Below are positions 53,791 to 62,586 of a DNA stretch of 64,000 nucleotides, one piece after another. The notes under the pieces are model-generated. The model saw only the letters and a list, made by a program, of their open reading frames with translations. It had not been told where the DNA came from and did not search any database. How positions within the stretch are numbered: the stretch's first letter is position 1; each line of letters opens with the position of its first letter. Both the position numbers and the translations under genes were made by a program. The stretch comes from an uncultured Clostridia bacterium (GTDB taxonomy: Bacteria > Bacillota > Clostridia > Christensenellales > Aristaeellaceae), in contig CAMVEB010000006.1 in NCBI GenBank assembly GCA_947166385.1, positions 92,786 to 156,785 on the forward strand. Reading direction: 5' to 3'.

Positions 53791-54497
53791 AAGGGAAAGT
53801 CGTTGTCATCACCGGCGGAGCGCAAGGTATCGGCAGAGCGATTGCGGATGCTTTTATTCGGGAAGGCGCGATCGTCCATATCATCGATATTAAGCTCGGC
53901 GAATGGTTTGTGGGCGATGTGTCGGATAGGGCGACGCTGGAGCGGTTTGCGGATTCCGTCATTCGGCAAAGCGGGCACGTCGACTATCTCATCAACAATG
54001 CTCTGCCTCTGATGAAGGGCATTGATGAATGCACATGGGAAGACTTCAACTATGCGCTGACAGTCGGCGTGACTGCACCGTTCTATCTGACGAAGCTGTT
54101 CATGCCAAACTTCGCTCCCGGCGCATCGATCATCAACATAGCCTCTTCCCGTGACCGCATGAGCCAACCCCAGACGGAAAGCTACACCGCCGCCAAAGGC
54201 GGCATTGCCGCGCTGACTCACGCCCTGGCGATCAGCCTGGCAGGCAAAGCGCGGGTCAACAGCATTTCTCCGGGCTGGATTGATACTACCGATTCCGATA
54301 TCAGAGGAGCGGATGCATTGCAGCAACCCGTTGGACGTGTTGGCAAGCCGGAAGATATCGCAGAAATGGCACTGTTCCTCTGTTCAGGCAAAGCAGGCTT
54401 CATCACCGGCGAGGACATCTGTATTGATGGCGGAATGACAAAGCTCATGATCTATCACGGAGAACACGGATGGGATTATCACACGTCGCAAAAATGA
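53778..54497 (+). CDS. Short-chain dehydrogenase/reductase
   Basis: A 239-residue SDR. NAD(P) motif VVVITGGAQGIGRAI, then LINNALPL (NNA), IINIASSRDRM (catalytic Ser region) and ESYTAAKGGIAAL (YxxxK). The end carries SPGWIDTT and ITGEDICIDGGM. All catalytic residues are present. Substrate unknown. AAAAGAGG lies before the ATG, within the preceding MmcQ remnant. Confidence 0.92.
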   Translation: MSSFKGKVVVITGGAQGIGRAIADAFIREGAIVHIIDIKLGEWFVGDVSDRATLERFADSVIRQSGHVDYLINNALPLMKGIDECTWEDFNYALTVGVTAPFYLTKLFMPNFAPGASIINIASSRDRMSQPQTESYTAAKGGIAALTHALAISLAGKARVNSISPGWIDTTDSDIRGADALQQPVGRVGKPEDIAEMALFLCSGKAGFITGEDICIDGGMTKLMIYHGEHGWDYHTSQK

Positions 54498-54615
54498 AGA
54501 CAGCAAATCTCTCAAACAATCCATGCCGTTTTTCTCCCTTCGTCAGATTTCTTCGGTTCCGGGCTTGCCGGAATATCCCTTGAGTTTACCACCGAATACC
54601 GGGAAGAAGCTGGAA

Positions 54616-54663
54616 TCACCGTAATCCCTGATGCGGGCTGTTCTTGATGTCAATGTACTGCAT
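54616..54663 (-). pseudogene. Truncated 15-residue gene start, probably aldo/keto reductase
   Basis: AGGAGGAAAGAAC precedes an ATG, and the frame reads MQYIDIKNSPHQGLR, stop. It looks like the first strand of an AKR (M-YIDIKNS-V-R). Beyond the stop another frame gives GDSSFFPVFGGKLKGYSGKP, which I do not recognise. A start with a strong ribosome site but no body fits the deletion pattern seen elsewhere in the window. Confidence 0.4.
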
Positions 54664-54696
54664 GTTCTTTCCTCCTTGTGTCCTGTAAGAAACGCG

Positions 54697-55076
54697 TCAC
54701 CAGGGATAGGGCTCGCCCTCGTAAGTCACGAACACGGGACCCTCCTTGTCATGGCGTCGGGTCTCGAAGAGCAGCCGCAGGGTCTTCGCGTGCTCGTAAG
54801 GGTCCAGGGGCGCCTCGGTGTTCCCCGGGTTGGTGCGGATCCAGCCGGGGTGGATGCAGATGATGTTCAGGTTCGGCTCGTCCCTGAGCCAGTTGTGCAG
54901 GGTCATGGTGAGAATGTGCAGGGTGTCGGGGTACTCCCTCTGCAAGGCTGTCAAGGCTTCCGAGGGCCGGCGGATGCTGGCGAAGACCCGGTCGCCGTTC
55001 TCCAGGTAGCGCTTTACCAGGTTGAAGCCCAGGGCGTAGGGCGGCCGGTGCCGGTGATCAGGACGGTCTGGGACAT
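54697..55076 (-). pseudogene. Short-chain dehydrogenase, frameshifted and internally deleted
   Basis: Starts MSQTVLITGTGR at 55076 with GGAGGATGAACCC upstream, then loses frame; the next frame gives YALGFNLVKRYLENGDRVFA, SIRRPSEALTALQREYPDTL, and then jumps to HNWLRDEPNLNIICIHPGWI and RTNPGNTEAPLDP, the SDR end. The catalytic N-S-Y-K stretch, about 100 residues, is missing. When intact this would be an atypical SDR of about 230 residues. Confidence 0.75.
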
Positions 55077-55080
55077 GGGT

Positions 55081-56724
55081 TCATCCTCCTTGTTCATCTG
55101 TCTTCTCATCCTGCAGCCTGTTGAAGCAGGCTGCCACAAACACGGCAGGGGAATTCCAGTAGATGGCGATCTCGTTGGTGTCCGCCGAGGGGGTCTCGTC
55201 CAGGAAACACCTGGCGGGCGGGGTGTCGGGGGCCAGGCGTTCCCGGGTGGCGGGGTAGGGGAAACGCTGGTTGGGGCCTCCGGAGATCAGGCCGGGCACG
55301 GGCGCCGCAATGCCGTCCGCCCCGGAGGGCCGGTGGTGGGGATGCAGCACGGGCCGCTCCCCGAAGCCCGTGATGAAGCAGGTGTCCAGGGCGTTCAGCC
55401 CCAGGGCGTAGTGCCACTGCAGCAGCGCCGCCTCCAGCATCTCCCGCCTGCCGGTGAGCCGGGCGTGGAGGATCATGGCCATGGCGTTGCTGAGGATGGG
55501 CAGGATACTGCCCCAGACGTAGCCGTCCGGCGGCAGGGCCGTGCCGTAGCCGGAGGCCTGGCACAGGGGCAGCAGCGCCTCGCTCTGCCGGATGAAGTCC
55601 TCCCGCAGCCGGGTGTACAGGATGTCACCCCCGCCCTCTTCCCCTATGCCGAAGAGGCAGCAGAGGGCTCCCAGGCCCCCCACGTCCGCCCAGCCGAAGC
55701 GGGTCAGGTTCTGCCCCCGGGCATAGAGGGCCTCAGCCTCCTCCCGGAAGCCGGCCTCCCCGGTGGCGGCGTACAGCTCGCAGGCTGCCCAGAAGCGGTC
55801 GTCCGTGTCGGTGCGCTCCCCGTACCAGCCTGTGCGGACCCCCTCCGGGTTCCGGAAGGGCACAAAGTCCGGGTGGGCCTGCAGCCAGTCCCAGCCCCGG
55901 CGGGCGGCGGCAAGGGCCCTCTCCGCGAAGACGGAGTCGAAGGGCCGGTACACCCGGGCCGCCAGGGCCAGACAGGCGGAGGCCGCCGCCGTGGCGCAGT
56001 GGGACGTCGGCATCAGATACTCCGTCTCCCTGTCCTCCTGGGGCATGATGAAGGGGGCAAAGAGGACCTTGGTCAGCTTGTGGTGGAAGGCGCCGTCGCT
56101 CCGTTGCATCTGCAGGAGCCAGTCCAGCTCGTACCAGGCTTCGCTGAGGATATCCGGAACGCCACTGCCTGTCTCCGGGATGTTCAGATCGTCGGAGCAG
56201 CCCTCCGGGAACAGCAGCCAGGCATACATCAGGTGGGCAGCCGCCACAGCCCCGGGGCCCACATACTTGCCGTAGTCCCCCGCGTCGTGCCAGCCGCCCT
56301 TGACCCGCCGGGAGGCCGTCCGGTCCAGCCAGTCCACGGCGGGGGCTGTATGGCAGGGCGGATGGACGTAGGGTCCCACGTGGGCCGCGCAAAGGGCACA
56401 GCCGCAGCGCTGGAAGTACAGGCCCTTGATGAGAGCGTTGGCGACCGCCCGCCAGGGCTGCCGGGACACGGTGAAGCTCCGGCTCTCCCCGGCGCCCTCC
56501 AGGGTGTAGGTCCCCTGGGGCAGGGGCCCGAAGTCCACCAAGGAGACCCGGTCCCCGGAGGCCGGATCCACCGGTGCCGTATCCGGGGTAAGGCGGCGGA
56601 GCACCTGCCCCCCGCTGTCCTTCAGGCAGAGAGGTCCCTCCCCGGTGAAAGCAATCCGGACGGGGAGTCCGGCGGCATAGCCCTCCTGGTTGATCCGGAA
56701 AGCAGAGAGAGGCTGCTGTTGCAT
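55081..56724 (-). CDS. GH9 endoglucanase
   Basis: A 547-residue glycoside hydrolase family 9 enzyme. Residues 1-90 are an N-terminal immunoglobulin-like domain (FRINQEGYAAGLPVRIAF). The (alpha/alpha)6 barrel has GGWHDAGDYGKYV (catalytic base Asp), NIPETGSGVPDILSEAWYEL, LMPTSHCATAAASACLAL, and near the end the histidine/arginine loop HPHHRPSG and the acid in DTNEIAIYWN. It cuts beta-1,4-glucan. No signal peptide is seen, so it may act inside on imported oligosaccharides. The ATG at 56724 has AAGGAG six bases upstream. Confidence 0.92.
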   Translation of the reverse strand: MQQQPLSAFRINQEGYAAGLPVRIAFTGEGPLCLKDSGGQVLRRLTPDTAPVDPASGDRVSLVDFGPLPQGTYTLEGAGESRSFTVSRQPWRAVANALIKGLYFQRCGCALCAAHVGPYVHPPCHTAPAVDWLDRTASRRVKGGWHDAGDYGKYVGPGAVAAAHLMYAWLLFPEGCSDDLNIPETGSGVPDILSEAWYELDWLLQMQRSDGAFHHKLTKVLFAPFIMPQEDRETEYLMPTSHCATAAASACLALAARVYRPFDSVFAERALAAARRGWDWLQAHPDFVPFRNPEGVRTGWYGERTDTDDRFWAACELYAATGEAGFREEAEALYARGQNLTRFGWADVGGLGALCCLFGIGEEGGGDILYTRLREDFIRQSEALLPLCQASGYGTALPPDGYVWGSILPILSNAMAMILHARLTGRREMLEAALLQWHYALGLNALDTCFITGFGERPVLHPHHRPSGADGIAAPVPGLISGGPNQRFPYPATRERLAPDTPPARCFLDETPSADTNEIAIYWNSPAVFVAACFNRLQDEKTDEQGG

Positions 56725-56764
56725 GGGCATCTCCTTCCTTTCGCCGGGTTTTCCCCGGTACGTT

Positions 56765-58564
56765 TCAGGCGACCTCCTCCCGCACCTGGGCGGTGTAGAG
56801 CTGCCAGTACAGCCCCCGCCTGGCCATCAGCTCCTCGTGGCTGCCCATCTCGGCGATCCCCTTGTCGCTGATGTAGAGGATCCGGTCGCAGTTCTTGATG
56901 GTGCTGAGGCGGTGGGCCACGATGATGCTGGTGCGGTCCTTCAGCATCTCCCGGATGCCCTCCTGGAGCAGACGCTCCGTCTGGGTGTCGATGGAGGAGG
57001 TGGCTTCATCCAGAATCAGGATGGCCGGGTTGGAGAGCAGGGTGCGGGCAAAAGCCACCAGCTGGCGCTCTCCCTGGCTCAGGTTGCTGCCCCGCTCCTT
57101 GACCTCCGTGGCATAGCCCTGGGGCATCCGTCTGATGAAGGCGTCCGCTCGTACCCGCCTGGCCGCCTCGCAGACCTCGGCCTCCGTGGCGTCCAGCCGC
57201 CCGTAGCGGATGTTGTCCATGAGCGTGCCGCTGAAGATGAAGCTGTCCTGGAGCATGATGCCAAGCTGGGAGCGCAGGGAGTGCAGGGTCACCCGGCTGA
57301 TATCGTGGGCCCTTCCCTCCCTGTCGTGGAGGAGGATCCGGCCGCCGTTCAGGTTGTAGAAGCGGCACAGCAGGCTGATGATGGTGCTCTTGCCCGCGCC
57401 GGTGGGCCCCACCAGAGCGATGCTTTCCCCCGCCCGCACGTGGAGGTCCATATGCTCCAGCACGTTCGTACCCTCCTCGTAGGCGAAGGTCACGTCCCGG
57501 AAGTCCACCTCGCCGCTGAGGGGAGGCAACTCCTCCGCGTCCGGTGCATCCTCCACCACCACGGGTTCGTCCATGGTCTCAAAGATCCGCTCCAGGTAGG
57601 CGATGTTGTTGACAAAGGAGTTGTAGATGTTGGCCAGGTTGGTGATGGGCTGCCAGAAACGGCTGACGTACTGGCCCATGGCCATGATCACGCCGAAGGA
57701 GACCATGGCGCCGCCGCCCATCCAGTAGACGCCGGCGATATAGAGGAAGGTCAGCACCAGCTGGGTCATGGTCTCGCTGGAGAGCCACACGGTGTTGCTG
57801 ATGCGGATCGCCCGCAGCCAGGCCTCCCGGCAGGCCGTGGCCAGCCTCTCCATGATGGAGATGTTGACCTCCTGCCGGTCGAAGAGCTGGCTGACCCGCA
57901 CGCCGTCGATGGACTCCGCAAGGTAGGCGTTGTAGTTGCTGTTCTTGTTGCTCTGGTTCTGCCAAGCCCTGCGCTGCCGAGGCTTGATCAGCAGGATGAC
58001 ACCGATGAAGACCGGCAGCCCCGCCACGATCACCAGGGCCAGGGTGGCGTTGGTGGAGAACATGAACACCATGATGAATACCAGGTTGATGATCTCCAGG
58101 ATCATGTTAATGATGCCGTTGGAGAGGATGTCCGACACGGAGTTCACGTAGTTGATGACCCGCACCAGGATCTTCCCCGCCGGCCGGCTGTCGTAGTAGC
58201 TGAAGGGCAGCCGCTGCAGGTGGGCGAACAGGTCGCTGCGGATGTCGTGGATGATCTCCTGGCTCACATGGGCCATCATCCGGGAGCGGATGGTGGTGAA
58301 GAGGATGCCCAGGGCGATGACCCCCACGAATAGCAGGGCCATGCGGCCGATCATGGCGATGTCGCCGTTGGGCACGGCCTCGTCCAGCACCCACTGGGTG
58401 ATCTTGGGGATGAAGAGGCTGGCCACACTGGCTGCGGCGCTAAGGAGCAGGGCCAGCAGCATCTTGTATTTGTGCCGGGCGATATAGCTCCCGGCACGCT
58501 TCAGGTGCTTCCAGCGGAAGGGGGACTCCAGGCGCTCGTCCACGTCGAACTTGTTTCTCGCCAT
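56765..58564 (-). CDS. ABC exporter half B (catalytic ATP site, degenerate signature)
   Basis: A 599-residue half-transporter with six membrane helices and an ATPase. Walker A GPTGAGKST, Walker B ILILDEATSSID and H-loop AHRLST are intact, but the signature is NLSQGERQ instead of LSGGQ. Its start lies 2 bases from the stop of the next half-transporter upstream (58566-60308). With that partner it forms one good and one weak ATP site, as in heterodimeric exporters such as BmrCD or TM287/288. The substrate may be a drug, lipid or peptide. Confidence 0.92.
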   Translation of the reverse strand: MARNKFDVDERLESPFRWKHLKRAGSYIARHKYKMLLALLLSAAASVASLFIPKITQWVLDEAVPNGDIAMIGRMALLFVGVIALGILFTTIRSRMMAHVSQEIIHDIRSDLFAHLQRLPFSYYDSRPAGKILVRVINYVNSVSDILSNGIINMILEIINLVFIMVFMFSTNATLALVIVAGLPVFIGVILLIKPRQRRAWQNQSNKNSNYNAYLAESIDGVRVSQLFDRQEVNISIMERLATACREAWLRAIRISNTVWLSSETMTQLVLTFLYIAGVYWMGGGAMVSFGVIMAMGQYVSRFWQPITNLANIYNSFVNNIAYLERIFETMDEPVVVEDAPDAEELPPLSGEVDFRDVTFAYEEGTNVLEHMDLHVRAGESIALVGPTGAGKSTIISLLCRFYNLNGGRILLHDREGRAHDISRVTLHSLRSQLGIMLQDSFIFSGTLMDNIRYGRLDATEAEVCEAARRVRADAFIRRMPQGYATEVKERGSNLSQGERQLVAFARTLLSNPAILILDEATSSIDTQTERLLQEGIREMLKDRTSIIVAHRLSTIKNCDRILYISDKGIAEMGSHEELMARRGLYWQLYTAQVREEVA

Positions 58565-58565
58565 G

Positions 58566-60308
58566 TCACACCGCCTCCTCTCCGGTCAGGCCGTACTGCT
58601 GGCAGTAAGTCTGCCAGTAGTAGCCGCGCCTCTCCAGCAGCTCCCGGTGGGTGCCCTGCTCCGCGATCCGCCCGTCCTGCAGCACCAGGATCAGATCGGC
58701 GTCCCGCATGGAGGAGATCCGCTGGGCAATGACAAACCGGGTGCAGGGGAAGGGCAGATGCCGCAGCTGGTCCTGGATGTAGAGCTCCGTCTCGCTGTCC
58801 ACGGCAGAGGTGGTGTCGTCCATGACCAGGATGCTGGGCCGGACCGCCATGGCCCGGGCCAGGGCAATGCGCTGGCGCTGCCCGCCGCTCAGGCCCACGC
58901 CCCGCTCGCCGATGATGGTGTCGTAGCCCTCCGGCAGCCGCTCCACGAACTCCGCGGCATCAGCCCGGCGGGCGAAATCCTTGACCTCCTCCAGGCTCAT
59001 GTCCTGGTTGCCGAAGGCGATGTTGCCCTCCACGGTGTCCGAGAAGAGAAACACGTCCTGGGTGGCGGTGCCGATGCCCCGGCGCAGCTGCTGCAGCTTC
59101 CACTGCCGCACGTCGCAGCCATCCACCAGCACCGCGCCCTCCGTCACATCGTAGAACCGGGCCAGCAGGTGGATCAGGGTGGTCTTGCCGCCGCCGGTGG
59201 GGCCCATGACCGCCACAGTCTGGCCCGGCTGCACGGAGAAGCTCACGCCCTCAAGGATGGACTTGTCGTCGATGCGGAAGGAGACCTCCCGAAACTCGAT
59301 GGCCCCCTCCATCCGCTCATGCTCCACGGCATCCGGGGCATCCGTGATATCCGGCTTGCCGCAGTAGAGCTCCATGGCCTTGGCGGCGGAGGTGGAGAAG
59401 CGCTGCAGATCATTGATGAGGTTGCCCAGCTCCCGCATGGGATTGGACACGGCCCAGCTCAGGCCCGTGAACACCGCCAGCTCCCCGGGGGTCAGCTCCC
59501 CGCGGATGATGAACAGCCCGCCCACGAACACCGTCACCAGCTGGATGGCGTTCACCAGCAGCTCGATGACCGGGAAGAAGGATAGCCACAGCTTGTTGAT
59601 GCGCAGGTGGCTCTCCATGAAGGCCTTGCTGCGTTCCTCGAAGCGCGCCTTCTCGTACTCCTCCCGGGCGAAGGCTTTCACCACCCGATTCCCGGCGATG
59701 TTCTCCTGGGCCGCGGTGTTCATCTCGCTGAGCTTCTCCCGCATGAACATGAACCGGGGCCGGATATACTTGGAAAGAAAACGGCTGATGATCAGCAGCA
59801 CCGGGGTGATGACGATGAGCAGCAGGGTCAGCCTCCAGTTGACCAGACACAGATAGACGGTGGAAAACAGGAAGGTGCAGACCGCGTCCACGATGCGGTA
59901 GTCGATATAGCTGAGAAAGTGTCGGCACCAGTCCAGATCGCCGCTCATCCGGGTCATGAGGTCGCCGGTGCGGTGGCTGTCAAAGAAGCGCATGTCGTTG
60001 TACTGCAGCTTCGCGAACAAGCGCCGCCGCAGGTTGTAGACCGCGTTTTGGCTGCCCTTCTCCAGGGTGATGACCATCAGGTAGCGCAGGCCCTCCCGGC
60101 CCAGCTTCACCACCAGCATCACCCCCAGAATGGAGAGCAGGGGGTCGGGGTTCTGGGCCACGATAACGTCATCGATGAGCCGCCGGCTCAGGGCTGGGTT
60201 CACCAGCAGCAGCAGGCAGGTGAACACGCACAGGACCAGTGCCAGGACGTGGCGGATCCGGTAGTGGGGATCCATATTGTCCCACAGCCATTGGAATTGC
60301 TTCAGCAT
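58566..60308 (-). CDS. ABC exporter half A (degenerate ATP site)
   Basis: A 580-residue half-transporter. Walker A GPTGGGKTT and signature LSGGQRQR are normal. Walker B is SILVMDDTTSAVD, with Asp where the catalytic Glu should be, and the H-loop reads IAQRISS, with Gln for His. So this subunit lacks hydrolysis at its own Walker site, which pairs with the odd LSQGE signature of its neighbour, while its good signature completes the neighbour's active site. The membrane part has PLSRRLIDDVI-like first helices. The pair lies next to glycoside hydrolases. Confidence 0.92.
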   Translation of the reverse strand: MLKQFQWLWDNMDPHYRIRHVLALVLCVFTCLLLLVNPALSRRLIDDVIVAQNPDPLLSILGVMLVVKLGREGLRYLMVITLEKGSQNAVYNLRRRLFAKLQYNDMRFFDSHRTGDLMTRMSGDLDWCRHFLSYIDYRIVDAVCTFLFSTVYLCLVNWRLTLLLIVITPVLLIISRFLSKYIRPRFMFMREKLSEMNTAAQENIAGNRVVKAFAREEYEKARFEERSKAFMESHLRINKLWLSFFPVIELLVNAIQLVTVFVGGLFIIRGELTPGELAVFTGLSWAVSNPMRELGNLINDLQRFSTSAAKAMELYCGKPDITDAPDAVEHERMEGAIEFREVSFRIDDKSILEGVSFSVQPGQTVAVMGPTGGGKTTLIHLLARFYDVTEGAVLVDGCDVRQWKLQQLRRGIGTATQDVFLFSDTVEGNIAFGNQDMSLEEVKDFARRADAAEFVERLPEGYDTIIGERGVGLSGGQRQRIALARAMAVRPSILVMDDTTSAVDSETELYIQDQLRHLPFPCTRFVIAQRISSMRDADLILVLQDGRIAEQGTHRELLERRGYYWQTYCQQYGLTGEEAV

Positions 60309-60386
60309 GGGAATGCTCCTTTGTTCGGGGTCCGGGCGGACCGGTGTTCCTCGGGGTGCGGCCGGTCCGCCGGATGCCGCACGTCC

Positions 60387-60808
60387 TCAGCGGGAGAGGC
60401 GCACTGTCCCGTCCAGATCGCTCTCCAGGGAGAGGGCAGCGCTCCCCGACCCAGTCTCCAGCACATAGTTCCCCTTAAAGCCAGCGAAGGAGACGCAGCC
60501 ATCCCCGTCCGCCCTCAGGGTCTCCCTGGTCTCCCACTCGCCGTGGATCAGGCCCTGCAGGGCATACCATGAGGGCTTTTTGCTGTTGTCCTCATGCACA
60601 AAGCCGGAGGGCGCCTTCAGCCAGCAGCCGTCGCTGTAATCCCAGGTGGTGACGGCCTCCACCAGGGGATGGCTGAAGAGGATGGTGTACATCTCCGCGA
60701 TCTCCCGGGCCTGACGCTTACTGTCCGGCCGGCCGCCGGGGTCCCGTCGGGGTTCAGGATGCGGAGCCGGGCGTTTGCCTTGCGGTGGGTGAGGGGATCC
60801 ATGCTCAT
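60387..60808 (-). pseudogene. GH10 xylanase remnant: N-terminal strand joined to C-terminal tail
   Basis: From an ATG at 60808 (AAGAGG upstream) the frame reads MSMDPLTHRKANARLRILNP and DGTPAAGRTVSV, the start of GH10 proteins with an N-terminal carbohydrate-binding-like domain. At about 60720 the sequence changes frame to KRQAREIAEMYTILFSHPLV, and runs to VRLSR at 60387, matching the GH10 end at 1-336. The whole catalytic barrel, about 300 residues or more, is missing between. The join is at a GTAAGCGTCAG sequence. Confidence 0.82.
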
Positions 60809-60945
60809 GAGAGACACCTCTTGATACTTCTTTAATTGGCATTGTAGTGCGGAAGCCATGGCTGCCGCTCTCTATATTTTGACGGGGCACTGCCTATTTT
60901 TTGTACTGTCCCGCAAGGCCGTCAACTGAAAAAACCAATGGGGAC

Positions 60946-60976
60946 TTGACATGAAGCCCACATTAGGCTTTACTGT
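60946..60976 (+). promoter_or_regulatory. MerR-type promoter of the alcohol dehydrogenase gene
   Basis: TTGACA, then 19 bases, then TACTGT. The spacer holds an inverted repeat, AAGCC-N7-GGCTT, centred between the boxes. Over-long 19-base spacers with an internal dyad are the hallmark of promoters activated by MerR-family regulators. An alternative reading is TTGACA-N17-TTTACT without such control. Confidence 0.6.
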
Positions 60977-61024
60977 ATCCATAGCGCAAAATTGTTGAAT
61001 TTTTTCAGACGAGGAGGCAGAAGT

Positions 61025-62203
61025 ATGTACGGTTTTCAGTATTACACCCCTACCCGGGTGATCTTCGGCAAGGGTGCGGAATCCCGAACGGCGGAGCTGA
61101 TCCGCGCTTTTGGCGGCAGTAAGGTCCTGATCCATTACGGAGGGGGAAGCGTGGTCCGCTCCGGACTGCTGAAGCGGGTGACGGACAGCCTGGAGGCAGC
61201 CGGCATCTCCTATGTCACCCTGGGCGGCGCGGTGCCCAACCCCCGGCTGGGGCTGGTGTATGAAGGCATCGGGCTGTGCAGGAAGGAGGGCGTGGATTTC
61301 CTGCTGGCGGTGGGCGGGGGCAGCGCCATCGATTCCGCCAAGGCCATCGGGTACGGCGTGGCCAACGAGGGAGACGTCTGGGACTTCTATGACTACAAGC
61401 GCAAGGCTGCGGGATGCCTGCCTCTGGGGGTGATCCTGACCATTGCCGCCACCGGCAGCGAGATGAGCGACTCCTCCGTGATCACCAAGGAGGAGGGCCT
61501 GGTGAAGCGCGGCTACAGCAGTGATTACGGCCGGTCGAAGTTCGCCATCATGAACCCGGAGCTCACCATGACGCTGCCGGACTACCAGACAGCCTGCGGC
61601 TGTACCGACATCATGATGCACACCATGGAACGCTACTTCACCAATGGCGGAAACATGGAGATCACCGACGCGCTGGCGGAGGGCCTGCTCCGCACCGTCA
61701 TGACCAACGCCGAGATCCTGGTGCGCGACCCGCAGAATTACGATGCCCGGGCGGAAGTCATGTGGGCCGGGAGCCTTTCTCACAACGGCCTTACAGGCTG
61801 CGGCAACGACGGCGGCGACTGGATGACCCACAAGCTGGAGCACGAGCTGGGTGGTCTGTACGACGTGGCCCACGGGGCCGGCCTGGCCGCCATCTGGGGC
61901 AGCTGGGCCCGGTACGTCTATCAGCACTGCCTTCCCCGCTTCTTGCGCTTCGCGGTGAACGTCATGGGGGTGGAACCCGAGGGCACGGACGAGGAGATCG
62001 CCCTGAAGGGCATTGAGGCCCTGGAGGACTTTTTCCGCCGTATCCACATGCCCACCAATCTCCGGGAGTTGGGGGTCAACGCCACGGAGGAGGACCTGGT
62101 CACCATGGCCCACAAGTGTGCCGTGGGCGTGGGCGGCGCCATGGGCTCGGCCAGACTACTCCGGGAGGAGGATATGCTGGCCATCTTCCGGGCCAGCAGA
62201 TAA
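61025..62203 (+). CDS. Iron-containing alcohol dehydrogenase
   Basis: A 392-residue group III dehydrogenase of the BdhA/YqhD type. NAD(P) motif AVGGGSAIDSAKAIGYG; metal ligands lie in TDIMMHTMERYF (Asp, His) and LEHELGGLYDVAHGAGLAA (two His). These enzymes reduce butanal, methylglyoxal and other aldehydes with NADPH. The ATG at 61025 has GAGGAGG upstream. It is followed by a terminator at 62309 and has its own, probably MerR-type, promoter. Confidence 0.92.
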   Translation: MYGFQYYTPTRVIFGKGAESRTAELIRAFGGSKVLIHYGGGSVVRSGLLKRVTDSLEAAGISYVTLGGAVPNPRLGLVYEGIGLCRKEGVDFLLAVGGGSAIDSAKAIGYGVANEGDVWDFYDYKRKAAGCLPLGVILTIAATGSEMSDSSVITKEEGLVKRGYSSDYGRSKFAIMNPELTMTLPDYQTACGCTDIMMHTMERYFTNGGNMEITDALAEGLLRTVMTNAEILVRDPQNYDARAEVMWAGSLSHNGLTGCGNDGGDWMTHKLEHELGGLYDVAHGAGLAAIWGSWARYVYQHCLPRFLRFAVNVMGVEPEGTDEEIALKGIEALEDFFRRIHMPTNLRELGVNATEEDLVTMAHKCAVGVGGAMGSARLLREEDMLAIFRASR

Positions 62204-62308
62204 CAGGGCGGACAGCCCGGGACAGCGGTGAGAAAGCATGGATTTCAGTCAATACGAAAACTACGGGTTTGACCGTTTCAGCGCCATCAATCTGTCCACC
62301 GGCTACAC

Positions 62309-62347
62309 AAACCCTTGAAAACACTACGTTTTCGAGGGTTTTCTTTA
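62309..62347 (+). terminator. Rho-independent terminator
   Basis: A stem made of AAACCCT-GAAAAC and GTTTTC-AGGGTTT around a 5-base loop, followed by TTCTTT. It closes the alcohol dehydrogenase transcript. Between 62204 and 62308 a 26-residue frame (ATG at 62238, DFSQYENYGFDRFSAINLST) exists, but I cannot assign it. Confidence 0.7.
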
Positions 62348-62586
62348 TGCCGCGAATGAACACACCAGGAGCCTTTTTTTGCCTTATGGGTTTCTTCCCC
62401 CGGGCGATTCTCAGCGAAAAGGCGAACCATCATTTGAACACACCGAAGTTTCACTTTTTCGTTGTTGACGGAAAGGGTGTTCATGCTACCCACCAGATTA
62501 GATGTTAACGGCTTGCCTGTTCGATGTGTACGGTTTGCCTGCGTTAGGTGTGTACAGAGTGATTGCAGGAGTCATAGCTGCCCTGA
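62348..62586. other. Unassigned region with a degenerate direct repeat
   Basis: No supported gene. Two imperfect copies of about 24 bases stand in tandem at about 62507-62554 (each with TTGCCTG and ending TGTGTAC). The base composition returns to that of the left part of the window here, so this is the right edge of the GC-rich segment. Confidence 0.4.

Larger units (their letters stand above)
54640..62240. other. GC-rich segment of about 7.6 kb
   Basis: From about 54.65 to 62.23 kb the DNA is clearly richer in G+C, with third codon positions mostly G or C (many GGC, CTG, GCC); single 60-base lines reach about 70 percent GC, against about 50 percent on either side. Long antisense open frames appear here for that reason. 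It contains an SDR remnant, GH9, two ABC half-transporters, a GH10 remnant and an alcohol dehydrogenase. It may be horizontally acquired, or a join of two genomes in assembly. Confidence 0.7.

Noticed and set aside
54631..58333. Two very long plus-strand frames (746 and 547 codons) over the GH9 and ABC genes
   Set aside because: High GC removes stop codons on the antisense strand; the minus-strand genes have full catalytic motifs.
60872..62113. A 413-codon minus-strand frame over the alcohol dehydrogenase
   Set aside because: Shadow of the GC-rich plus-strand gene.
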